Below, one piece after another: positions 52,360-61,610 of a stretch of DNA of 64,000 bases (position 1 is the stretch's first letter; every line of letters starts with the position of its first letter). The stretch covers positions 12,734 to 76,733 of the forward strand of contig CAJTTD010000011.1 of the NCBI GenBank assembly GCA_910579205.1, in the 5' to 3' direction. Made by a program: the position numbers and the translations under genes. Source of the stretch: an uncultured Christensenella sp. (lineage in GTDB: Bacteria; Bacillota; Clostridia; Christensenellales; Pumilibacteraceae). Below the pieces are notes generated by a model. The model searched no databases. It was not told where the DNA came from and was given only the letters and a program-made list of their open reading frames with translations.

Positions 52360-53307
52360 ATGTCAAACGTTAGCAACGAAAAGCATCTATTGTTTCGTGT
52401 CGATAAACAAGCCGATCACGAAAACATAGTCAAGATCGCGCGGGCGTTCGCTTCCGAAGAGCGCCTTGCTATACTCAAGTTCATGCTCAATAGATCCGTA
52501 AGCGTTTCCATGATCGCAAGCGAGCTGGATATGCCTATATCGAGCGTATCGCGACACATAGACGTTTTGGCAGACGCGGGGCTTATAGCCATAAACTATC
52601 AGCCCGGGCTTAAGGGACACACCAAGTTCTGCGCGCAAGCCGTGCTCGACACCAAATTTACGCTCGAAGCGGTGAGCGCGGAAAAGAAATCGACATCGTT
52701 CTATGTGGAGATGCCCATCGGCATGTACTCGGACTGCAAGATAAACGCGCCGTGCGGCATGATAGGCAAAGACGCGACGCTCGGCGCATACGACGATACC
52801 AAACTGTTCTTTTCGCCCGAGCGCGCGCAAGCGGAATGTCTTTGGTTTGAATCCGGGCGCATCGCCTACGTATTTCCCACGCCTACCGAAAAGAAGCAAG
52901 ATCGCCACCGCATAAGCTTTTCGCTCGAGATATGTTCGGACACGCTGTACTACAACAACGACTGGCCGAGCGACATAACGGTAAAGATAAACGGCATAGA
53001 ATGCCTCACGTTCACGTCCCCCGGCAACTTCGGCGGCAAGCGCGGAAAAAACACGCCCATGTATTGGCCTGTTACAAGCTCGCAGTTCGGACAGCTCAAA
53101 AAGATATCGGTGGACACGGACGGCGTTTACTTGGATAATGTGTTTTGCCACAAACAAGTTACGTTTGCCGATCTGCACTTGTTCGACGCCGATAACATAC
53201 GGTTTGAACTTGAAGTAAAAGAGGACGCCGTACACCGCGGCGGCATAACGCTGTTCGGAAAAAACTTCGGCGATTTCGATCAATCGATAATAATGAAGAT
53301 ATCTTGA
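52360..53307 (+). CDS. ArsR-type regulator with C-terminal beta domain, divergent from the sugar operon
   Basis: The 315-residue protein has a winged helix (about 20-90: IARAFASEERLAILKFM, then SVSMIASELDMPISSVSRHIDVL) that matches ArsR-like regulators, fused to a domain of about 215 residues with beta-rich segments (TLYYNNDWPSDITVKINGIECLTF, and VYLDNVFCHKQVTF). It shares no ArsR metal-binding cysteines. This N-HTH plus C-sandwich architecture is a sensor-type fusion; with its position opposite a GH2/ABC operon it probably senses a sugar or glycan. No transmembrane segment is present. Confidence 0.75.
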   Translation: MSNVSNEKHLLFRVDKQADHENIVKIARAFASEERLAILKFMLNRSVSVSMIASELDMPISSVSRHIDVLADAGLIAINYQPGLKGHTKFCAQAVLDTKFTLEAVSAEKKSTSFYVEMPIGMYSDCKINAPCGMIGKDATLGAYDDTKLFFSPERAQAECLWFESGRIAYVFPTPTEKKQDRHRISFSLEICSDTLYYNNDWPSDITVKINGIECLTFTSPGNFGGKRGKNTPMYWPVTSSQFGQLKKISVDTDGVYLDNVFCHKQVTFADLHLFDADNIRFELEVKEDAVHRGGITLFGKNFGDFDQSIIMKIS

Positions 53308-53334
53308 GACTATCTTACGCCCGTAAAAAAATCG

Positions 53335-53368
53335 ACCGCGCAAAGCCTATGCTATTGCGCGGTTTTTA
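53335..53368. terminator. Bidirectional terminator between convergent genes
   Basis: ACCGCGCAA (53335-53343) pairs with TTGCGCGGT (53355-53363), with T-runs on both sides: TTTTT after the stem on plus, and an AAAAAAA stretch at 53325-53331 giving T7 on minus. It lies between the ArsR-type gene and the membrane-protein gene at 53405. Confidence 0.85.
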
Positions 53369-53404
53369 TAGTCTTATTTAACGATACATATCGACATTAC
53401 ACCG

Positions 53405-54661
53405 TTATTCTTGTTCTCCTTCCGCTTCTTTGCGGCGGGATATTTTGTATTGCTTGACCAAAAGCGGCGCTGTGCGTGCAGCCAAAACAGCCAAGTATGT
53501 CAAGGCGGCAGCAACTACCACTGCCGCGCCGCTCGCGAAAACGCCCGTTACTATTGCCGCCGCCGCCGCAAACAACGCGGGCCAATGCGCGTACGAGCCG
53601 ACTATCTTTGCGCTGTCCGCAAAAGAACCGCCAAGCTCTATGCGCAAGCCGCGACAAACGAGCCAGCACAAGACCATGACCGCGGCGATAGTAAATTCGG
53701 TGAGCAGCAGCGTTATAAAACTCATCATAAAGTCGGAAAAGAACAACGCCGTCAAGCCGTCGTAATACCCGCTTTTGATAAATTCGTCCACCGTCTTTTC
53801 TTTTTGCGATCGCGTGTCGCCGTCGGCAAACTCCAGTCCGTCTTTGCCGTAGCTCATGCCGAAGTCCACGTGTTTGCCCGTACCCGTTACGAACGATCCC
53901 GTTATCATATCACCGAATATACAAAAGTATTTACCGTTGGACGGCAAGATGTAATTGTAATAATAGTAGCCGCGGAGAGTGGGGACGTTTTCACCGCTCG
54001 CCGCGTTCATATCGGGATAGTAGTACGAAACGTAAAGTTCGTACAAAGCATTGTTGTACTGTTGGGGCGAGACGGTAGCTTTGCTATCGTCCGCTTCTTT
54101 CAGATCGGACTCGGCGGCTTTTACCGTCAATAAATATTCGCGGTACTTTTTGGCCGATACGTCGTCAACCGTCTTTATCTTTCCGCTGTGCTCCACCGTG
54201 AAAACATAGCTTAGTCTGTCCTCTTTGGATAACTCCAGATAACTCTCGTAAGATATATCTTCGCCGCCATCGGTATTTTTGCAGTACGCAATAAAATCGT
54301 CGTAAGACGAAACATTGTTGTGATCGACTATAAAACCGTAGCCGTCTTTGTCCGCTTTGCCGTCCGCAAAAGTGTTTACTACGGCTTTTTCGCCGCCGAT
54401 CGTAACATCCGCGCCGTCCGCGTAAGTTATTATGCGAACATCTCCGTCTATCACCGACTCGTAAACGAACTCGCGAAACACGCGCGCATTGGAGTAGTCT
54501 GCACCGAACATAGCGTAATTGCCTACGAATACTCCTATAAATACGAATATCGCGGCAAGCACCGCAGTTACCAGCACCATGCCCGCGCCGTACTCCGTGC
54601 TCTCCGCGGCGCATTTGTCAGAGAACATGGATAGACCGAAGCGTTTCCACCAATTTTTCAC
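53405..54661 (-). CDS. Membrane protein with large extracellular insert
   Basis: The 418-residue protein has one N-terminal helix (about 28-50), an outside region of roughly 250 residues rich in Asp, Tyr and Gly, then three to four helices (about 298-400) and a charged tail. It resembles in layout a loosely defined group of clostridial membrane proteins (DUF1189/Yip1-like), but no motif fixes this. The start is GTG, with AAGGAAAAA upstream. It follows the GH3 gene by 36 bases, so it may be co-transcribed. No function is suggested. Confidence 0.55.
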   Translation of the reverse strand: MKNWWKRFGLSMFSDKCAAESTEYGAGMVLVTAVLAAIFVFIGVFVGNYAMFGADYSNARVFREFVYESVIDGDVRIITYADGADVTIGGEKAVVNTFADGKADKDGYGFIVDHNNVSSYDDFIAYCKNTDGGEDISYESYLELSKEDRLSYVFTVEHSGKIKTVDDVSAKKYREYLLTVKAAESDLKEADDSKATVSPQQYNNALYELYVSYYYPDMNAASGENVPTLRGYYYYNYILPSNGKYFCIFGDMITGSFVTGTGKHVDFGMSYGKDGLEFADGDTRSQKEKTVDEFIKSGYYDGLTALFFSDFMMSFITLLLTEFTIAAVMVLCWLVCRGLRIELGGSFADSAKIVGSYAHWPALFAAAAAIVTGVFASGAAVVVAAALTYLAVLAARTAPLLVKQYKISRRKEAEGEQE

Positions 54662-54697
54662 TTTCGCTTTTTCCTTAGGCAGTTTGTCCCGTACTCA

Positions 54698-56710
54698 TTA
54701 CACTACGGTGAGTTTGCCGTTGCGTATCTCGACGGTAACAGCCAAACGTATATCGCGCGACGAACTGCCGACGAGTATTTTGTATACTCCGTCGTTTACC
54801 CGCCAACCGTCGTCCGCCGTCGAATAGTAAGCAAATGCGCGGCTGTCGAGCTTGAGCTTGAACTTTGCCGTTTTTCCCGCTTGTATCTCCGCCTTGGCAA
54901 AGCCTTTAAGCTCCTTGATCGGTCTGTAAACAACTGGCGCTATTTCCGATACGTACAACTGTACAGTCTCTTTGCCGCTAACGTCGGAAACGTTTTTAAC
55001 GTCAAACTCCGCGCACACGTCCAAACCGCTTCCGACTATCTTAAGATCGGAATACTCGAACCGCGAATACGACAATCCGAATCCGAACGGATACATTATA
55101 TTTTGCGGCTCGCGGTCGTAATATCTGTAGCCTACGTCTATTCCGTCCGTATACCGCGTTACCGACGTGTCGATATACGACCGAGCCACGGGCGACGCAT
55201 CGAAGCATACGGGGAAAGTTTCGGACAGCTTGCCGCTCGGGTTGACCTTGCCGCACAAAACGCCGCACAAAGAGTCGAGACCGCGCTCGCCGCAGAACCC
55301 CGCGTACACTATGCCCTTTACCTTGTCCGCCCATGCGCTGACGTCTATCGCCGAGCCCGCAAAAAGCACGACGACCGTTTGGGGATTGACGGCGGCAAGA
55401 TCGAGTATTGCGCGTTCTTGCGCGACGGGCAGTTTCATGGTGGGGCGGTCAAACGATTCAAGCTCGAACGGCACGCCCGTGCCCGCGCAAACGACGGTTA
55501 CGTCGGCGGTCGCCGCGTTTATCCGTCCGATATTGGGTTTTGCGGCAAAATGCCCGTAGCCGTTAGTTCCCAAAACCTTGTCGTAATAGAACATTGTTTC
55601 GTATGCGACTTGCGCGCCCTCTGCTTTCAGAAGCTGCTCGAGATCGAACTTTTCCGTAAGAGTAACTACGCGCGAGCTGCCGTCGCCCGCAAGCATGTTG
55701 CGTTCGGGCTTGGCGTAGCACCCCGCGAGCGCTATCTTGACGCCCTTTTTGAGCGGGAGTATTCCGTCCTCGTTTTTAAGAAGGACTATGCCTTCTTCCG
55801 CCGCCTTTTGCGCGACGGACAGCCGCTCTTTTTGGGTGCGCGCAACGCCCTTACCCTTTTGCATATCCTTACAGCGGTACACAAGATCGAGTATTCTGTC
55901 GGCGCATTTGTCGAGTTCTTCATCAGTTATCGCGCCGCGTTCGTAGTCCGCTGCAAACTTTTTGTAATTGTTCTCGTTGAACGGGAATTCTATATCGCAG
56001 CCCGCTTTGGCGGCTTGAGTGCGGTCGCGCACCGCTTCCCAATCGGAATACATAACGCCGTCGAAACCGAACTCGTCGCGCAACACGTCAAACCCCTTTT
56101 TGTACTCGCTCGCATACCGACCGTTTATGCGATTGTATGCGCTCATCATGGATACGGGCTTGGCTTTGCAGCCTATCTCGAACGGCGCGTAATATATTTC
56201 GCGCAGAGTGCGTTCGTCCACTTCGCTCGACTGCTCGAAACGGTTGTACTCGAGATTGTTACAGCAAAAATGCTTTAAGCACGCGCCTATGCCGCGCGAC
56301 TGTACGCCGTCTATATAATTGCGCGCCATTTCTCCCGCGAGCAGCGGATCTTCCGAAAAATACTCGAAGTTGCGCCCGTTGAGCGGGTGGCGTTTTATAT
56401 TCGCGCCCGGACCGAGCAAGATATCCACTTGCTTTTCGTAACAGTCGTCCGCAAGGCATTCGCCGACCGTCTTTACAAGCTCGGTGTTCCACGTAGCGGC
56501 GAGCAACTGCGACGAAGGATACCCGACCGACGGAAGCGTTTCCGTTTCGCCTTTTTCGTTTTTGCGCTCGGCGCGAAGACCCACCGGTCCGTCGGATACG
56601 CAAACCGTAGGCAGCTTTCCGTCGAGATCGGACGTATACCAAAAACCGTTGCTGCACAAGAGCCGCAGTTTTTCTTCCGCCGTTAGGTCTTTGGCAGTGT
56701 ATCTTTTCAT
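54698..56710 (-). CDS. GH3-family beta-glycosidase
   Basis: The 670-residue cytoplasmic enzyme has a (beta/alpha)8 domain with LLGPGANIKRHPLNGRNFEYFSED (split: LLGPGANIKRHPL, GRNFEYFSEDP) and the nucleophile Asp in GVMYSDWEAV, a second alpha/beta sandwich domain (about 300-500) and a fibronectin III-like C-terminal domain. GH3 enzymes of this layout are beta-glucosidases, beta-xylosidases or alpha-L-arabinosidases. It has its own promoter and no signal peptide. Confidence 0.93.
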   Translation of the reverse strand: MKRYTAKDLTAEEKLRLLCSNGFWYTSDLDGKLPTVCVSDGPVGLRAERKNEKGETETLPSVGYPSSQLLAATWNTELVKTVGECLADDCYEKQVDILLGPGANIKRHPLNGRNFEYFSEDPLLAGEMARNYIDGVQSRGIGACLKHFCCNNLEYNRFEQSSEVDERTLREIYYAPFEIGCKAKPVSMMSAYNRINGRYASEYKKGFDVLRDEFGFDGVMYSDWEAVRDRTQAAKAGCDIEFPFNENNYKKFAADYERGAITDEELDKCADRILDLVYRCKDMQKGKGVARTQKERLSVAQKAAEEGIVLLKNEDGILPLKKGVKIALAGCYAKPERNMLAGDGSSRVVTLTEKFDLEQLLKAEGAQVAYETMFYYDKVLGTNGYGHFAAKPNIGRINAATADVTVVCAGTGVPFELESFDRPTMKLPVAQERAILDLAAVNPQTVVVLFAGSAIDVSAWADKVKGIVYAGFCGERGLDSLCGVLCGKVNPSGKLSETFPVCFDASPVARSYIDTSVTRYTDGIDVGYRYYDREPQNIMYPFGFGLSYSRFEYSDLKIVGSGLDVCAEFDVKNVSDVSGKETVQLYVSEIAPVVYRPIKELKGFAKAEIQAGKTAKFKLKLDSRAFAYYSTADDGWRVNDGVYKILVGSSSRDIRLAVTVEIRNGKLTVV

Positions 56711-56781
56711 ATTTTCTCCTTTTTACGCCGACGCCGCGCGCACGCAATGCGCGATCATTGCACGACAATGTGTTTTAGATA

Positions 56782-56810
56782 ATTATAAATGCTGCGGCGG
56801 TTTTAGTCAA
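56782..56810 (-). promoter_or_regulatory. Promoter of the GH3 gene
   Basis: On the minus strand TTGACT (56805-56810) and TATAAT (56782-56787) are 17 bases apart. Downstream lies a GCAATG/CATTGC inverted repeat (56745-56762) that could be an operator. Confidence 0.75.
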
Positions 56811-56887
56811 TTTTGAAATGCTTCCATATATTGGCAATTTGCGGTCATTATTATTCCAATATTTGCGCCCCCACGTGCCGCGCATGC

Positions 56888-57451
56888 CTATTCTTTGTCA
56901 AACGTCCAATACCCGTCGTACGCATAGCCCGTTTTGCCGATAAGCAAATGCTCCGATCTTTTGAACCCGAACTTGTCAAGCGCGGCGATGCGCTCCACGG
57001 CGTATATCGGCGCTTTGGTTATAACGCGCGCGCTTCCGAACATATCGAGTGCGGGGCGAACTATAATATCCAACACGTCGCAAAGCACATCCGCTTTTTC
57101 GCATTCGCTTTTTACGTCTATCCTAAGTATCGATGCGGCATCGAATACGTCGTCCGACGCTCTTTTGCACAGCTCTACCGTACCGATGACCGCGCCCGTG
57201 CGCTTGTCCGCTATTGCCCAGCGCGCGAACCATTTGTTGTCGTACGCCATGTGCCAAAACGCCATAGCCTCCGCCATTCGTTTTTCTGTCGGGTAATAGA
57301 AGTTATCGCCGTCGCAGTTGTCGCTGTTGAAAAACGGCAGCGCGTTTTTGTCGCCGTATACCGCGGCGAGCGCCGAGCAGTCGTCCTCTTTCACCTCGCG
57401 CAGCAGATACCGCGCGTTTTCGAACGTCTCGAACTTGGCGTAAATATCCAT
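56888..57451 (-). CDS. GNAT-family acetyltransferase
   Basis: The 187-residue protein fits a GCN5-type acetyltransferase: an ENARYLLREVKEDD start, an AVIGTVELCK strand that lines the acetyl-CoA site, RIDVKSECEKADVLCDVLDIIV and a YAVERIAALDKFGF end, typical of the RimJ/RimL subgroup. The acceptor substrate is unknown. CTTCCTCC upstream on the other strand gives a fair GGAGG site. It is not tightly linked to neighbours. Confidence 0.75.
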   Translation of the reverse strand: MDIYAKFETFENARYLLREVKEDDCSALAAVYGDKNALPFFNSDNCDGDNFYYPTEKRMAEAMAFWHMAYDNKWFARWAIADKRTGAVIGTVELCKRASDDVFDAASILRIDVKSECEKADVLCDVLDIIVRPALDMFGSARVITKAPIYAVERIAALDKFGFKRSEHLLIGKTGYAYDGYWTFDKE

Positions 57452-57574
57452 TATCTTCCTCCACTGTCGTATATAAAATGCGCGAAAAAAACGAGTTTTC
57501 GTATCGCCGTTTGCGCTTGCATGTTTGTTAAAATACGTCGCAAATCAGCAATGACGGCACGCAAATTACTCGTA

Positions 57575-58801
57575 TCACATGTCCAATTTATGTTCGGCGA
57601 AATACCCGACTACTTTTATCTCGGCGTTGAGCTTATCGTCGGGGAACATGTTTGCGAAAGCGTCCAAAAAGTAATCGTCGGTCATGCTCGCCATAAAATC
57701 GACCGTTATGTCGTCGGGTTCGGCGGAGATATTGTATTCGTCGGGTTTTTTCTCGCCGAAGTAATTTTCATACACATATCCGTCGTTTAAATAATGGCGG
57801 AATACAACGGACTCGCGATCGTCGCGTATAATGTCGTCGCGCAGTTTTTCGTACATTTTTTCCGCCATAGGGCGTATGACGTTTTCGTAAGGCTCGTTTA
57901 CCGACGGCAGTCTGTATATCTTTTCGTAGTTTTCGCGCTTCATCAGCTCGAGCGCGTCAAACACGTCGGCGCTAAGCGAAAGATAGGGCTTGCCCATGCT
58001 GTTGGCTATAACGTCGCGCGTGATGTTTTCTATTATCTCGCCGTTTTTTGCGCCGAGCACGGTGGGCGTAAACTCGAGCGGCAGCTTTAGCGAATACATG
58101 GCGTCTTGTCTGTCCTTGCCTATGTACGCTATGATGTCGCAAAGCCGCACCACGCAGCCCTCAAGCGTTGCGGGGCGGAGATTTTTGACCGCGTCGTCCT
58201 CTATGTAACAGCGGTCGAACAATGCGTAAAACTCTTCTTTTGTAGGGAGCTTGTTCGGCTCGTACTTTTCATGCACCTTTTCGCCGCAATGGCAGATTAT
58301 ACCGTCAAGCGTTTGCACCGTCAGATTGTTGTGCGTTATGAGATTGAGCACGCGCACGCTGTGCACGTTGTGGTTAAACAGCTTGCCCGCATGCTGTCTG
58401 TACAAATTTGACAGTATGCGCTCTCCCGCATGCCCGAACGGCGTGTGTCCTATGTCGTGTCCTATGGCTATCGCCTCTATGAGATCGAGATTGAGTCCCA
58501 ACGCCTTGCCTATGCGCCGCGCTATACGCGACACCAAATGCACGTGCGACGAACGCCGCGTTATATCGTCGTTTTTGCAGAAAGAAAATACTTGCGTTTT
58601 GTCCGACCCGCGATTGAAAAACTTGCAGTTGATTATGCGGTCGGCGTCTCTGCCGAACTGCGACCGCAGCGGATCATACGCGTTGTTTCCGTGCATGCGC
58701 ACCGCGTCCGCGTCCTTTGCAGCAAACTCGGAATATAACGCTTCCGATCTTGCTATGCGATCGTTAAGCTCGTCTGTTTGCTCTTGCGTGAGCGTTTCCA
58801 T
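57575..58801 (-). CDS. dgt: dGTPase-like HD-domain triphosphohydrolase
   Basis: The 408-residue protein has the HD metal motif: RRSSHVHLVSRIARRIGKAL, then AIAIGHDIGHTPFGHAGE, which gives the H...HD...D metal set, and a late RLCDIIAYIGKD segment. It resembles dGTPase-type dNTP triphosphohydrolases, which split dNTPs to nucleoside and triphosphate; some act in phage defence by draining dNTP pools. GGAGG is 6 bases before the ATG. It lies next to the AT-rich TIR-like gene, 112 bases away. Confidence 0.85.
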   Translation of the reverse strand: METLTQEQTDELNDRIARSEALYSEFAAKDADAVRMHGNNAYDPLRSQFGRDADRIINCKFFNRGSDKTQVFSFCKNDDITRRSSHVHLVSRIARRIGKALGLNLDLIEAIAIGHDIGHTPFGHAGERILSNLYRQHAGKLFNHNVHSVRVLNLITHNNLTVQTLDGIICHCGEKVHEKYEPNKLPTKEEFYALFDRCYIEDDAVKNLRPATLEGCVVRLCDIIAYIGKDRQDAMYSLKLPLEFTPTVLGAKNGEIIENITRDVIANSMGKPYLSLSADVFDALELMKRENYEKIYRLPSVNEPYENVIRPMAEKMYEKLRDDIIRDDRESVVFRHYLNDGYVYENYFGEKKPDEYNISAEPDDITVDFMASMTDDYFLDAFANMFPDDKLNAEIKVVGYFAEHKLDM

Positions 58802-58913
58802 ATCCGCCTCCGTAAATCACCACTTGACATGCACTTTTTGTAAATTTCATTGTGATTTCCATTCCATTGATAATTAAGCGTCGAACTTTTTCATATAGTA
58901 AAAATGATTTTAG

Positions 58914-59909
58914 TTAACAAATATAAAAATTATTTAGATTTTCTATATTCATTTCAGGTTCATCACTTCGATTTGAGCAAAACAATTCCCCACTAATACT
59001 TAAAGAATTAATAATAGCGTTTGCGTGTTGGCAACTGATGAATGCACTTGGTAATTTTATGTAATGCACGTTTGTTCCAAGCGATAAAGAAAATAATATA
59101 TCATGATCCGAAATAACGCACGGTTGCAGAGATTCCACGGTTCTTAATAAAATATTTGCTTTAACATTTGTATCATTGATTAATGAAATTAAATTTTCTT
59201 TAGCTGTTTTAATGTTAGCATACTCTTTATTTTGCAGTTCGCTCAATGTTTTTCCCTTAGAAAAAATGTGAATAAATTCCATCTTTTCATCTGCGGATCT
59301 GATCCAATCAATAAGTTGCGTGTAACATTTGCTTTCAACTTTATTGGCTCTTGCTCCCAAAAGTAAAGTTGATGTATTTTGGCATAAAACAACCAAGCTT
59401 TTAGCTTGACAAATCATGTCGGCAGTAAACGGATAAATATCTTCTCTATTTTGCAGAAATTCGATTTTCCTATTTTTTACAGTCTCTTTATAATCCGTTA
59501 ATCTACTTTTTAAGGCATTATAAAGACTTTCGCAATCATAAAAAGCACAACAATCTTTTTCATATATGTATTTTGATATTCTACATAAATTTCCTTTTAC
59601 ATTAGCCGAAATAACTTGATCGGCATTCGTCTTAATAAAAGTTAATATAGGTAGGCCTATTTCCAATGCCGTTTTATATTCTGTTAATACATTTTCCGTT
59701 AATGTTTCCCCGATCAACGCAATAAAAATCGGATAACTTTCTCTTAAGCAATTATCAAACTTCCTTTGAGTTGACCCCCCATGTTCACTGTTTCTTAAAA
59801 CATTATATCCAACTTCGTTCGCTGTTCTTTCAGCAATAAAACGGTAATCTTTAAACCCTTCTTCTTGCTTAATAGTAGAACAAATTACCGCATCATAAAA
59901 TCCAACCAT
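58914..59909 (-). CDS. TIR/deoxyribosyltransferase-like (DUF4062-like) protein, AT-rich
   Basis: The 331-residue protein begins GFYDAVICSTIKQEEGFKDYR, followed by IFIALIGETL and LTEYKTALEIGLPILTFI at about residues 60-95, the arrangement of DUF4062 and nucleoside-deoxyribosyltransferase-like (TIR-related) N-terminal domains in bacterial conflict proteins. The remaining 190 residues contain KSLVVLCQNTSTLLLG and a mixed alpha/beta pattern; no second domain is named. The gene is much more AT-rich than its neighbours, suggesting recent acquisition. The clean AAAGGAG lies 7 bases before the ATG. A defensive or NAD-related role is inference. Confidence 0.58.
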   Translation of the reverse strand: MVGFYDAVICSTIKQEEGFKDYRFIAERTANEVGYNVLRNSEHGGSTQRKFDNCLRESYPIFIALIGETLTENVLTEYKTALEIGLPILTFIKTNADQVISANVKGNLCRISKYIYEKDCCAFYDCESLYNALKSRLTDYKETVKNRKIEFLQNREDIYPFTADMICQAKSLVVLCQNTSTLLLGARANKVESKCYTQLIDWIRSADEKMEFIHIFSKGKTLSELQNKEYANIKTAKENLISLINDTNVKANILLRTVESLQPCVISDHDILFSLSLGTNVHYIKLPSAFISCQHANAIINSLSISGELFCSNRSDEPEMNIENLNNFYIC

Positions 59910-60004
59910 AATATTTCTCCTTTGATTATAATAATTATATATTATTTAGTGATTACTGTCAATTGCTATTGTATGTTTTATGTATTTATTTCAAATCATC
60001 TCCG

Positions 60005-60736
60005 CTAAAAGTTGCCCAATTCGTACATCGCCATGGAAAATATGTCCGTATAATCTTCCACGTCATCGACCATGACGTTTGCGGAAAAACGCTGTATCGG
60101 GCGGTCTATCACAGCAAGCGATTCTATTTCGCGCATGTTGTATTCGTACAGTTTCATGCCCTTACAGTCGGAGTTTTCCGAAAAACACTGCGGCGGCAAA
60201 TGCCCGCTCAATCGCAAAGTTTTGTGTTCCTTAAAATCGAACGTCAACTGTAAATAATCTTTGCCGTTGCCGTGATCTATAAGAAAATCATCGGGTTCGA
60301 CATTGCAATACCTATCGGTGGATCTGTAAAAATACCACACTATATCGGTAAGCTCTTCGCACTCCGCTTTGCTCGGCGGAGAATTGCCGTCATATTCTAT
60401 GCCGTTTCTTACGGACAGCAGTTTGTTTATGAGCAGCGGCTTTACTATATCCAGCTCGCCCAATTTTTCCAGCTTCCTCTGTTTGCCCAAACCATTGAAC
60501 TTGAGTTTGTCTATGCCCAAATTCTCGAACAAAACGGACACTCTGTAATTTACGGCTTTTCTCAGATTGGATATCACGTCGGACAAATACAGCTCGCCGT
60601 CGTGCCGCATGAGTTCGTAAGCGTGATCTATAAGTTTATATCCGTTCGCAGTACTTTCGCAATAACTCGACGACGAAGATTCAAATATTCCGCCGTATTT
60701 CACTATCGCGTCGTATATATCGTATATCAAATACAT
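60005..60736 (-). CDS. Unknown AT-rich protein, possibly HEPN-like in its middle
   Basis: The 243-residue protein is not recognised. Residues about 50-140 are helical and contain LLSVRNGIEYDG at 107-118, which resembles the RNxxxH motif of HEPN nucleases but has Tyr in place of His. The C-terminal third is beta-rich (DYLQLTFDFKEHKTLRLSG). AAAGAGAT lies before the ATG. It follows the TIR-like gene by 95 bases in the same strand direction and may form a pair with it. Confidence 0.5.
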   Translation of the reverse strand: MYLIYDIYDAIVKYGGIFESSSSSYCESTANGYKLIDHAYELMRHDGELYLSDVISNLRKAVNYRVSVLFENLGIDKLKFNGLGKQRKLEKLGELDIVKPLLINKLLSVRNGIEYDGNSPPSKAECEELTDIVWYFYRSTDRYCNVEPDDFLIDHGNGKDYLQLTFDFKEHKTLRLSGHLPPQCFSENSDCKGMKLYEYNMREIESLAVIDRPIQRFSANVMVDDVEDYTDIFSMAMYELGNF

Positions 60737-60859
60737 ATTTATCTCTTTTCAAATGTTTTCCTTAATATATCATATAATCAAACTATTTTCAACATTTCGA
60801 CGCGATTTTTATCCTTGCTCGACAGCCCGATCGTAAAAGTTATGCGCCGCTTATACTCA

Positions 60860-61567
60860 TCATGCGTCGAACAAAAATACATCCGACACGCCGTCCGCGC
60901 CGAATATGCTACGCGCTACTCGATACATCGCTTTTGCGTGTATCCTGTCATGCCAAATAAACCGACGCAGTACTTTTTTGACCGACCACTTTTCACCGTA
61001 GCTTCCGACTACCGTTTTGTTGCGCAAAAAATCGGGCATGCGCTCCAACAAATCAAAACCGCGCTGTCTCGCGCCGAGAATATCGCCGTCGTTGTCGCAT
61101 TCAACGCCTATTTCGCCGAAATAATACGAGTTGACGTTTTTCGTATGGATGTACATTTCTTCCGCCGTCCGCGGGACTTTTCCGTAAAACGTAGAACGCT
61201 CTTTTTTTCTGCTCGCGTTTTTATCGGGCACGGAACGGTAAAGCGCCGAAAAATCGGCGGCGGGCTTGAGCGCTAAACTCTTAAGACGCAAATATTCGTC
61301 CGCCGTCATGGGCTGAGTTTCGCAATCGAATATCGCGTCGCTATCCGCGTCGCAAATATCGAGCGCGGATATTTTTTCTTCCGCTATAACTATTTCGCAA
61401 TCGTCTGTAACGCGCGTTCCGCTCCACCGCGCAAAAGCACGCAGTTCGTTAGGCATTTTGCTTTGGGCTATGTCGAGCGTAGCTCCGCGCGTAAACGCGC
61501 CCAAAACATCGGTACAATGCAGTAGCGTATCCCCGCCGTTGTGTTCCCAAAAACAATTTATCTTCAT
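60860..61567 (-). CDS. DinB-like protein
   Basis: The 235-residue protein ends with a helical domain containing EEMYIHTKNVNSYYFGEIG, then FLRNKTVVGSYGEKWSVKKVLRRFIWHDRIHAKAMYRVARSIFG, which matches DinB/YfiT-type four-helix bundles whose histidines (W-H-D and I-H-A here) bind metal. The first 110 residues are an unassigned alpha/beta region. DinB-type proteins include metal-dependent thiol transferases and detoxification enzymes. GAGGCGACG lies before the ATG; an apparent 64-residue extension was rejected. Confidence 0.68.
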   Translation of the reverse strand: MKINCFWEHNGGDTLLHCTDVLGAFTRGATLDIAQSKMPNELRAFARWSGTRVTDDCEIVIAEEKISALDICDADSDAIFDCETQPMTADEYLRLKSLALKPAADFSALYRSVPDKNASRKKERSTFYGKVPRTAEEMYIHTKNVNSYYFGEIGVECDNDGDILGARQRGFDLLERMPDFLRNKTVVGSYGEKWSVKKVLRRFIWHDRIHAKAMYRVARSIFGADGVSDVFLFDA

Positions 61568-61610
61568 TGCGTCGCCTCTTTGTTCACAACGCTTGCGCGA
61601 AGCATTGTAA

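Noticed and set aside
56745..56762. Catabolite-repression (cre) site near the GH3 promoter
   Set aside because: The GCAATG/CATTGC dyad has a wrong spacing and lacks the consensus cre core.
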